Source: JALYNX01 sp964608055 (GTDB taxonomy: Bacteria > Actinomycetota > Acidimicrobiia > Spongiisociales > ZC4RG35). From it: 13,788 nt of DNA. The notes beneath the pieces are model-generated. The model was given only the letters and a program-made list of their open reading frames with translations, made no database searches and was not told the origin of the DNA. Shown piece by piece: positions 1-5,716 of the stretch. The stretch is from the NCBI GenBank assembly GCA_964608055.1, contig CAZSMJ010000053.1:1-13788 (forward strand), in the 5' to 3' direction. The position numbers were made by a program, and so were the translations under genes. Every line of letters starts with the position of its first letter. Positions within the stretch are counted from its first letter, which is position 1.

Positions 1-1140
1 CATCGATCCCGGGACCACTACCGCGCTCACCCTGGGGTCGACCTTGCGCCCTTCGATCACCCGGGCTGCCGCTCGCAGGTCTTCGATCCGGCCATTGGTG
101 CAGGAGCCGAGGAAGACATGGTCGATCCTGATGTCGAAAATGGCGGTGCCCGCCTCCAAGCCCATGTAGTCGAGGGCCCGGATTGTGGCGTCGCGCTGCT
201 GTGGGTTGTCGAAGCTGTCGGGTGAGGGCACAAAGTCGTCGACGCGGACGGTTTGAGCCGGGTTCACGCCCCAGGTGACATGGGGGATGAGGGACGAGGC
301 GTCGATCGTCACCGTCTTGTCGAAGACCGCGCCCTCGTCGGTGACCAGCGACTCCCAGACCGAAACGGCGGCCTCCCAGTCCGCACCCTTCGGGGCGAAG
401 GGCCGGCCCTCGATGAAGGAGATGGTGGTCTCGTCGGGGGCGATCATCCCGGCCCGGGCCCCACCCTCGATCGACATGTTGCAGATCGTCATCCGTTGCT
501 CCATCGAGAGCTCGCGAATCTGCTGCCCGCGGTACTCGATGACGTGACGGGTGCCCCCGGCTACCCCGATCTGGGTGATGATCCCCAAGATCAGATCCTT
601 GGCGGCGACACCCCAAGGGAGATGGCCGCTGACCTCGACGGCCATCGACTTGGGCGGGGACTGCCAGATGGTCTGAGTGGCGAGGACATGCTCGACTTCA
701 GAAGTGCCGATGCCGAAGGCAAGGGCCCCGAAAGCCCCGTGGGTCGAGGTGTGACTGTCGCCGCAGACGATCACCATGCCCGGCTGCGTGAGACCCTGCT
801 CCGGCCCGACGACATGGACGATCCCTTGACGGGGGTCGTCGATCCCGTACATCACGATCCCATGCCGGGCGCAGTTGTCACGCAACGCCTCGACCTGACG
901 TTTCGACAGTGGGTCGAGGATGCCCAGGCTCCGACCGGTGGTGGGTATCCCGTGATCGACAGTGGCAAACGTGAGGTCCGGCCGACGGACCTTTCTCCCG
1001 GACTGCTCGAGGGAAGCGAAGGCCTGGGGCGAGGTGACCTCATGGACCAGGTGCAGGTCGGCGTAGAGAAGAGTCGGATCGCCGGAAGCGACCACGTGGG
1101 TATCCCAGACCTTCTCGAAGAGGGTGCGTGGTGGGGTCAT
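1..1140 (-). CDS. leuC: 3-isopropylmalate dehydratase large subunit, LeuC (partial, C-terminus off the left edge)
   Basis: LeuC, with LeuD, is the [4Fe-4S] isomerase that converts 2-isopropylmalate to 3-isopropylmalate in leucine synthesis. I translated the minus strand from the ATG at 1140-1138; the frame stays open to base 1, giving 380 residues of a protein usually about 465-470 long. Visible family signatures are LFEKVWDTHVV at the N-terminus, GRKVRRPDLTFATVDH near residues 49-63, CGDSHTSTHGAFG (the aconitase-family H-T-S loop), and GSCTNGRIEDLR at about 345-356, whose Cys347 is the first cluster ligand. The other two cysteines should lie beyond the window. The start overlaps the leuB stop (ATGA), with GGAG about 9 bases upstream, so it is translationally coupled as the last visible gene of the operon. 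leuD is expected next, outside the window. Identity is very secure. Confidence 0.97.
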   Translation of the reverse strand, partial: MTPPRTLFEKVWDTHVVASGDPTLLYADLHLVHEVTSPQAFASLEQSGRKVRRPDLTFATVDHGIPTTGRSLGILDPLSKRQVEALRDNCARHGIVMYGIDDPRQGIVHVVGPEQGLTQPGMVIVCGDSHTSTHGAFGALAFGIGTSEVEHVLATQTIWQSPPKSMAVEVSGHLPWGVAAKDLILGIITQIGVAGGTRHVIEYRGQQIRELSMEQRMTICNMSIEGGARAGMIAPDETTISFIEGRPFAPKGADWEAAVSVWESLVTDEGAVFDKTVTIDASSLIPHVTWGVNPAQTVRVDDFVPSPDSFDNPQQRDATIRALDYMGLEAGTAIFDIRIDHVFLGSCTNGRIEDLRAAARVIEGRKVDPRVSAVVVPGSM

Positions 1141-2216
1141 GATCCGATCTCCGCCGAGATCCCTGCGGATACGAGTTCGCAAACCCGGTCGCCCACCTCA
1201 GACGTGGTGGCGCCCATCTTCCCGGCTCGAAGCGAGGGGAGGGTCCCGGCCACCGTGCCAACCGCTTGGTCGACTGCGGCTCCAGCGGCCACTTCCCCGA
1301 GGTGGGTGAGCATCATCCCCGCGGCGCCTATCGCCGCGAGCGGGTTGATCTGACCGGTCCCTTCGAAACCGGGGGCGGTTCCCCCGATCGGCTCGAACAT
1401 CGAGACACCATTGGGATTGAGATTTGCTCCGGAGGCGATGCCCATACCTCCCTGAATGGCGGCGCCCAGATCAGTGATGATGTCCCCGAACATGTTGTCG
1501 GTGACGATCACGTCGAATCGCCCTGGGTCTTCGACCATCCACAGACAGGCAGCATCTACATGGGCATAGGCGGTCGTCACGTCGGGGTAGTCCTCGGCGA
1601 CCGTGTTGAACACTCTGGCCCAGAGATCCCAGGCATAAGTGAGGACGTTGGTCTTCCCGCACATCGTCAGATGACGACGGGGCCGGGAGCGCGCCAGCTC
1701 GAACGCATATCGGATGCAGCGTTCCACGGCGAAGCGGCTGTTGACCGACTGCTGGACCGCCACCTCGAACGGGGACCCTTTGGCGGTGAACTCCCCGGCC
1801 CCGACATAGAGGCCCTCACTGTTCTCCCGCACCACGATCATGTCTATCTCGGAGGGCTCGACGTCGCGGAGCGGGCCGACCACACCTGGGTGGAGCTTGA
1901 TGGGCCGCAGGTTGATGTAGAGGTCGAGCTCACGACGGAGCCTGAGGATGATCTCCTGTTCGAGGATCCCTGGCGCGACCTGGGGGTGCCCGACGGCGCC
2001 GAACAGGACTGCATCGACGCTGGACAGCCTTTCCAGATCGGCTCCAGTCAGAGTCTCCCCGGTTCTCAGGTAACGCTCGCCCCCGACGTCGTGATGTGAA
2101 TAGTCGACGTCGAAACCGAATACCTGGGCTGCTGCGTCCACGACCTTGATCGCTTCGGCAACCACCTCCGGGCCCGTGCCGTCACCGGGCACGACGGCAA
2201 CACGATGAGCCGTCAT
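1137..2216 (-). CDS. leuB: 3-isopropylmalate dehydrogenase, LeuB
   Basis: This NAD-dependent decarboxylating dehydrogenase converts 3-isopropylmalate to 2-ketoisocaproate in leucine synthesis. The 359 residues span the whole isocitrate/isopropylmalate dehydrogenase fold. The nucleotide-fold start GDGTGPEV is at 11-18; substrate arginines lie in LRLRRELDLYINLRP (91-105) and VRENSEG (129-135), followed by Tyr137. Lys188 is in CGKTN, and metal-binding aspartates are Asp221 in HVDAAC and Asp245/Asp249 in MFGDIITDLG. The C-terminal FEPIGGTAPG and INPLAAIGAAGMML segments are typical. Its style is that of actinobacterial LeuB. Tartrate or homoisocitrate dehydrogenase are paralogues, but the adjacent leuC settles the role. 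The ATG overlaps the preceding small ORF's stop by 4 bases (ATGA), and the stop overlaps leuC the same way. No strong Shine-Dalgarno sequence is visible, so coupling is likely. Confidence 0.96.
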   Translation of the reverse strand: MTAHRVAVVPGDGTGPEVVAEAIKVVDAAAQVFGFDVDYSHHDVGGERYLRTGETLTGADLERLSSVDAVLFGAVGHPQVAPGILEQEIILRLRRELDLYINLRPIKLHPGVVGPLRDVEPSEIDMIVVRENSEGLYVGAGEFTAKGSPFEVAVQQSVNSRFAVERCIRYAFELARSRPRRHLTMCGKTNVLTYAWDLWARVFNTVAEDYPDVTTAYAHVDAACLWMVEDPGRFDVIVTDNMFGDIITDLGAAIQGGMGIASGANLNPNGVSMFEPIGGTAPGFEGTGQINPLAAIGAAGMMLTHLGEVAAGAAVDQAVGTVAGTLPSLRAGKMGATTSEVGDRVCELVSAGISAEIGS

Positions 2217-2419
2217 TGGTACGAAGCCGCCACCTCGTCGAGGACTTCCATCCCGGATAGAACCTCATCGACGATTGAGTGAAGCTGCTCGTCGGAGACG
2301 GCGCCCGAGCGATCGGCGGTCTCGGTCATGCGGGCTAATGCCTTCTCGAATGCGGTTTCACCGAGGTCAATGCTGAGGTGGGACAGCCACTGCCTTAGAT
2401 CGGCCCGTCGATCTTTCAC
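2213..2419 (-). CDS. 68-residue protein resembling the LeuA linker subdomain
   Basis: This is a small protein encoded between ilvN and leuB, starting at GTG (2419-2417) and overlapping the ilvN TAG by one base (TAGTG). Its stop overlaps the leuB ATG (ATGA). It is predicted to be helical and soluble, without a signal peptide, membrane segment or cysteine. Residues about 7-52 (DLRQWLSHLSIDLGE, then ALARMTETAD, then VSDEQLHSIVDEVL) follow the pattern I know from the linker between the catalytic barrel and the regulatory domain of 2-isopropylmalate synthase and citramalate synthase: L..L.i.L.e..fe.a..r....AD....v.DE.L..iv. Neither the TIM barrel nor the regulatory domain is present. It could be a relic of a lost leuA, or a separate functional helper protein. 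The tight coupling on both sides argues that it is translated. Coding status is fairly sure; the family link is from memory of a short pattern and is moderate. Confidence 0.72.
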   Translation of the reverse strand: MKDRRADLRQWLSHLSIDLGETAFEKALARMTETADRSGAVSDEQLHSIVDEVLSGMEVLDEVAASYQ

Positions 2420-2925
2420 TAGGAGAGGCTCGGTGTGGCGGTGATCGGGCTGAGCTCGGACTCGCGGCGCATGGCGATTCGGCCCGACTTGACCAGGTCG
2501 ATGACGCCGTATCCGGACATGTGATCCAGGAAGGCCCCCAGATGCGCCGGGCTCCCGGAGACCTCGAACGTGAGCGAGCCGGTGCCCAGGTCGATCACCT
2601 TGGCATCGAAGAGAGACGCGGTGTCACGCACTTCGCCCCGGTTCACCGGGTCGCATGCGATGCGGGCGATCATCAGCTCTCGCTCCAGGGCAACGTCGGC
2701 CTCGAGTTCTTGGACTTTGATCACGTTGACCAGCTTGTTGAGTTGTTTGGTCAGTTGTTCCAGCTCGGGGGCGTCGACAACCAACGTGATTCGCGATCGG
2801 CCTTCCTGATGGGTCGGCCCCACCGCCAGCGAGTGGATGTTGAACCCGCGATTGGAGAACATCGCCGACACCCTGGCCAGGACTCCTGGCTTGTTCTCGA
2901 CGAGGACGGTGAGCGTGTGTTGCAT
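2419..2925 (-). CDS. ilvN: acetolactate synthase small (regulatory) subunit, IlvN
   Basis: This is the regulatory subunit of acetohydroxyacid synthase; it binds valine-type effectors and activates the IlvB catalytic subunit. I place the start at the ATG at 2925-2923, giving 168 residues (usual length 160-175). An open frame extends upstream to 3297, but that part lies inside ilvB and does not resemble IlvN. The ACT domain covers about residues 3-76, beginning HTLTVLVENKPGVLARVSAMF and including RGFNIHSLAVGPT; the GFNI.SL segment is the effector-binding turn. The C-terminal domain (about 84-160) begins ELMIARIACD and contains the family-typical GSLTFEVSG. The start overlaps the ilvB stop by one base (TGATG), which ties the two subunits' synthesis together. 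The TAG stop shares its last base with the GTG of the next ORF. Confidence 0.96.
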   Translation of the reverse strand: MQHTLTVLVENKPGVLARVSAMFSNRGFNIHSLAVGPTHQEGRSRITLVVDAPELEQLTKQLNKLVNVIKVQELEADVALERELMIARIACDPVNRGEVRDTASLFDAKVIDLGTGSLTFEVSGSPAHLGAFLDHMSGYGVIDLVKSGRIAMRRESELSPITATPSLS

Positions 2926-4643
2926 CACAGATCCTCGCGACTCATGACGACCCTGTCGTTCGACCCGCCTGCAGGAACCATCGGGAAGCACATCTCCTCG
3001 GTGTCGACGACGACCTCCAGGACGACGGGTTTGTCGTTCACCGACAGGGACTTCTCGATGGCGGGGTCGATCTCGGAGGGGTGGTCGACCCGCAGCCCCA
3101 CACAACCCATGGCCTCGGCCAGCATCGGGTAATCCGGGGTGTGGGTGGTGAGATCGACTGCGGACAGCCGGCCGCCGTAGAACAAGTTCTGCCACTGCTT
3201 GACCATCCCGTAACCGCCGTTGTTGAACACCGCGACCTTGACCGGGATGTTCTCGGTCGAGGCAGTGATCAATTCCTGGCATGTCATCTGGAAGCACCCG
3301 TCACCGTCGAGGGCATAGACCAGATCATCAGGCCGGGCGGCTTTGGCCCCTATGGCGGCGGGGACGGCGAATCCCATCGTCCCCAATCCTCCGGAGTTGA
3401 CCCAGGATCGGGGCTTGGTGAACCCCCAAAACTGCGAAGCCCACATTTGATGCTGACCAACCCCGGCGGCGATGACTGCTTCGCCCCCAACTGCGGCATG
3501 GAGCCGCTCGATGAAATGCTGGACCTTGATCGGCCCATCGGGCTGCTGGTCATAAGCGAGAGGATGACTCTGTTGCCAGGCGCCGATTTGGACCAGCCAC
3601 TCATTGCGAGGAGGGGCCTGGCTCGGGTCACGCCGGGCGGTCAGTTCGTCGAGGAAAGCCTCGAGGACCGAGCGGGCATCACCAACGATCGGCACATCAG
3701 CCTTGCGCACCTTGCCGATCTCCGCAGGATCGACGTCGACGTGGATCACTTTGGCGTTGGGGGCGAACGCCGAGGGGTCACCGGTGACTCTGTCGTCGAA
3801 CCGTGCGCCGAGACTGACCAGCACGTCCGACTTCTGAATCGCGGTGGTGGCCGTGTACAGACCATGCATCCCGGGCATGCCCAGGGCGAGGGGGTGGTCG
3901 TCGGGGAAGGCGCCACGGGCCATGAGGGTGGTCACCACCGGAACGTTGGCGGCCTCGGCGAATGCCAACAGCTCGGGTGCCCCACCCGCCTTGATGACAC
4001 CACCGCCCACATAGAGGACGGGTCGCTCGGCGGCTTCGATGAGGTCGATGGCTGCCTTGATCTGGACCGGGTGTCCCTTGGTAGTGGGTTTGTAGCCAGG
4101 CAGCTTCATGTTCACCGGCTCGTGCCAGGCCGTCCGCTGATTCAGGATGTCCTTGGGGAGATCGACGAGGACAGGCCCGGGCCTGCCGGTCGATGCGATG
4201 TGGAAGGCCTGATGCACGATGTCGGGGATCTCATCTGCATCTGTCACCAGATAGGAGTGCTTGGTGCAGTGCATTGCCAGACCGGTCGTGTACGCCTCCT
4301 GGAAGGCGTCGCTGCCGATGGCGGAGGTTGGCACCTGACCGGTTATGGCCACCAGCGGAGTCGAGTCCATCAGCGCGTTCTGGAGGGGTGTGATCAGGTT
4401 GGTCGCGCCTGGACCCGAAGTGGCCATGACCACACCGACCCGGCCGCTGGCCTGGGCGAAGCCTTCTGCCATGTGCCCGGCTCCCTGCTCGTGCCTCGCC
4501 AGGACATGACGGATCGGGCTGTCAACCAATGGGTCATAAGCGGGGAGGATCGCGCCGCCAGGGACCCCGAAGACGAGGTCAACCCCCTCGTGTTCGAGGC
4601 TTCGCATCAATGAGTTGGATCCGGTGAACGGTTTTTCAGTCAT
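2925..4643 (-). CDS. ilvB: acetolactate synthase large (catalytic) subunit, IlvB
   Basis: This thiamine-diphosphate enzyme makes acetolactate or acetohydroxybutyrate, the first common step to valine, leucine and isoleucine. The 572 residues hold three domains: an N-terminal TPP-binding Pyr domain (about 5-170, with catalytic Glu52 in HEQGAGHMAEG), a central FAD-type domain (about 190-330, with GARFDDRVTG at 279-288), and a C-terminal PP domain (about 380-540). The Mg-TPP motif runs from GDG (447-449) to NN (474-475), then GYGMVKQWQ. The usual Leu of the LGM segment is Tyr here. An in-frame TGA at 4652-4650 rules out a longer start, so the ATG at 4643 is used. The nearest purine run, GAAAG, is only 3 bases away, while GGAGGG lies 17 bases upstream inside the terminator arm. 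It is the first structural gene after the ilv attenuator and is coupled to ilvN. Confidence 0.97.
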   Translation of the reverse strand: MTEKPFTGSNSLMRSLEHEGVDLVFGVPGGAILPAYDPLVDSPIRHVLARHEQGAGHMAEGFAQASGRVGVVMATSGPGATNLITPLQNALMDSTPLVAITGQVPTSAIGSDAFQEAYTTGLAMHCTKHSYLVTDADEIPDIVHQAFHIASTGRPGPVLVDLPKDILNQRTAWHEPVNMKLPGYKPTTKGHPVQIKAAIDLIEAAERPVLYVGGGVIKAGGAPELLAFAEAANVPVVTTLMARGAFPDDHPLALGMPGMHGLYTATTAIQKSDVLVSLGARFDDRVTGDPSAFAPNAKVIHVDVDPAEIGKVRKADVPIVGDARSVLEAFLDELTARRDPSQAPPRNEWLVQIGAWQQSHPLAYDQQPDGPIKVQHFIERLHAAVGGEAVIAAGVGQHQMWASQFWGFTKPRSWVNSGGLGTMGFAVPAAIGAKAARPDDLVYALDGDGCFQMTCQELITASTENIPVKVAVFNNGGYGMVKQWQNLFYGGRLSAVDLTTHTPDYPMLAEAMGCVGLRVDHPSEIDPAIEKSLSVNDKPVVLEVVVDTEEMCFPMVPAGGSNDRVVMSREDL

Positions 4644-4654
4644 GATCTTTCAAC

Positions 4655-4678
4655 AAAAAACCCTCCGGGCGGGAGGGT
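4655..4678 (-). terminator. intrinsic terminator of the ilv attenuator
   Basis: Read on the minus strand, ACCCTCC (4678-4672), a 5-base loop CGCCC, and GGAGGGT (4666-4660) form a perfect 7-bp stem, followed directly by T residues to 4655 (six in a row counting the last stem base). It ends 11 bases before the ilvB ATG, so it cannot serve the divergent ROK gene and sits where an attenuator terminator should be. On the plus strand the same stem is not followed by a T-run, so it acts only toward ilvB. Confidence 0.88.
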
Positions 4679-4680
4679 CG

Positions 4681-4706
4681 AGCGCACGCAGATGCCGGCG
4701 CGCGCT
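4681..4706 (-). promoter_or_regulatory. hairpin over the leader-peptide stop codon (possible pause hairpin)
   Basis: On the minus strand GCGCGCGC (4705-4698) pairs with GCGTGCGC (4689-4682) around an 8-base loop, with one G-U pair. An extra A-U pair (4706 with 4681) closes it at nine pairs. It begins inside the TAG of the leader peptide and ends 2 bases before the terminator stem. An alternative longer form pairs TCGAG (4712-4708) with CTCGA (4682-4678) and takes one base of the terminator stem. This position fits a pause hairpin sensitive to the leader ribosome. I could not identify a strong antiterminator by eye. Confidence 0.6.
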
Positions 4707-4749
4707 ACTCGATAAGCAGGAGTACGGCGACGGTCGGGTTGGTCTTCAT
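4705..4749 (-). CDS. ilv operon leader peptide, MKTNPTVAVLLLIE
   Basis: A 14-codon ORF runs from ATG (4749-4747) to TAG (4707-4705), too short for ordinary gene calling. Residues 7-13 are V-A-V-L-L-L-I, so six of seven consecutive codons specify valine, leucine or isoleucine, exactly the end products of the downstream genes. It lies between a good promoter and an intrinsic terminator that immediately precedes ilvB. This is the arrangement of ribosome-mediated attenuation known for ilv and leu operons. By analogy, shortage of charged Val, Leu or Ile tRNA would stall the ribosome here and allow read-through into ilvB. The peptide itself probably has no other function. Supporting features are the codon content, the stop-codon hairpin and the nearby promoter; translation is not proven. 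Confidence 0.88.
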   Translation of the reverse strand: MKTNPTVAVLLLIE

Positions 4750-4759
4750 GTGCCCTAAG

Positions 4760-4788
4760 AGTAAACACCCTGGTCAGCGAGATGTCAA
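4760..4788 (-). promoter_or_regulatory. sigma-70-type promoter of the ilv/leu operon
   Basis: On the minus strand a perfect -35 TTGACA (4788-4783) is followed after exactly 17 bases by TTTACT (4765-4760), a 4-of-6 match to the -10 consensus. Transcription would start near 4754-4752, only 3-5 bases before the leader-peptide ATG at 4749. The site lies in the 200-base gap between ilvB and the divergent ROK kinase gene. I found no comparably good promoter for the ROK gene on the other strand. Confidence 0.72.
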
Positions 4789-4843
4789 GATCTCCCAACT
4801 CCAATCGGTCCCAGGTGAGGCTGGCTTGAGGTTGAATGAGCCG

Positions 4844-5713
4844 ATGTACGGAATCGTCGAGCTCGGGGGCACCAAGAGCTTGGTCGGTTTCGGCACCACA
4901 GCCGACGACATCAGCGACGTCTTGCGAGTCCCGACCACCGAGCCCGAGGAGACCCTGAGGCTGCTCGTGGGTCATCTTCAGAATCGGGAAGAAGAACTAA
5001 CCGGACTCGGAATCGTGTCGTTCGGGCCCCTGGAGCTGCGGGCAGGCCACGCGAGCTTCGGGCAGATCACCAACACCACCAAACCGGGATGGTCCAACAC
5101 CTCGGTTCTCGCCCCATTCCAAGAAGCATTCGATTTGGCGGTGGGTCTCGAGACCGATGTCAACGGCGCTGCATTGGGTGAGGGAAGGTGGGGGGCGGCC
5201 CTCGGCTTGGAGAACTTCACGTACCTGACCGTCGGCACCGGTATCGGCGGTGGCGCGGTGTCTCGTGGCCGTCTCGTAGGCGGGCTGGTGCATCCCGAGA
5301 TGGGCCATGTCGTCGTGAGGCCGCACCCAGGAGATGGGTTCGGCGGTGTTTGTCCCTACCACAGCTCGTGCCTCGAGGGCATGGCGAGCGGGCCGGCCCT
5401 GGAGGCGAGGTTTGGTGTTCCCGCCGACAGCTTGGGGGCAGAGGCAGGCCGAGCGGTCGACCTCGTCGGGTTCTATCTGGCGCAGGGAATCCGCGACATC
5501 GTTTACATCCTCAGCCCCGAACGGATAGTGATCGGCGGGGGAGTGTCGAAGTTGCCGGGCTTCTTCGCATCGATCGAGGCTCATCTCGGATACCAGTTGG
5601 GCGGATACCCGGGCCACGAGGAGCACGGTGACGGGTTCCTTGTGGCTCCCGGGTTGGGAGATCTGTCCGGTCTCACCGGTGCGTTGGTCGTCGCCGAGAA
5701 TGCGGCGGGCTGA
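4844..5713 (+). CDS. ROK-family sugar kinase, fructokinase type
   Basis: This cytoplasmic ATP-dependent hexokinase has 289 residues. The frame is open from 4739, but the family begins with MYGIVELGGTK, so I chose the ATG at 4844; GAGG lies 12 bases upstream. The phosphate-binding VELGGTK is at 5-11 and the catalytic aspartate is Asp105 in ETDVNGAALGE. The ATP loop VGTGIGGG is at 130-137. A zinc site follows the fructokinase spacing: His155 in HPEMGH, then Cys170, His173 and Cys176 in GVCPYHSSCLEG. IVIGGGVS is near the C-terminus. The RHP/CPYHxxCLEGMASGPA style matches Bacillus-type ROK fructokinases rather than NagK or glucokinase, whose motif is GxxCxCGxxGCxE. The neighbouring amino-sugar genes make an N-acetylglucosamine or glucosamine substrate possible. 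It is divergent from the ilv leader and leads an operon with the DUF4032 gene 3 bases downstream. Confidence 0.9.
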   Translation: MYGIVELGGTKSLVGFGTTADDISDVLRVPTTEPEETLRLLVGHLQNREEELTGLGIVSFGPLELRAGHASFGQITNTTKPGWSNTSVLAPFQEAFDLAVGLETDVNGAALGEGRWGAALGLENFTYLTVGTGIGGGAVSRGRLVGGLVHPEMGHVVVRPHPGDGFGGVCPYHSSCLEGMASGPALEARFGVPADSLGAEAGRAVDLVGFYLAQGIRDIVYILSPERIVIGGGVSKLPGFFASIEAHLGYQLGGYPGHEEHGDGFLVAPGLGDLSGLTGALVVAENAAG

Positions 5714-5716
5714 GCA

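Noticed and set aside
253..1353. A 366-codon open frame on the plus strand at the left end
   Set aside because: It is antisense to leuC and the end of leuB; the leuC frame on the minus strand is open to the edge and carries all the LeuC signatures.
2926..3297. An N-terminal extension of ilvN by 124 codons
   Set aside because: It lies inside the ilvB coding region in another frame, is Arg/Pro/Gly-rich, and the known IlvN N-terminus matches the ATG at 2925.
3081..4613. A 510-codon open frame on the plus strand opposite ilvB
   Set aside because: It lies entirely antisense to a well-supported ilvB; its translation is low-complexity Gly/Asp/Val/His-rich without recognisable motifs, as expected from high-GC codon bias.
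4739..4843. A longer N-terminus for the ROK kinase (35 extra codons)
   Set aside because: The extension crosses the ilv promoter region and does not resemble ROK N-termini; the family starts at MYGIVELGGTK.
4640..4975. A 111-codon open frame on the minus strand across the ilv leader
   Set aside because: It covers the attenuator and promoter in a different frame, has no recognisable motif, and competes with a far better explanation (leader peptide plus terminator).
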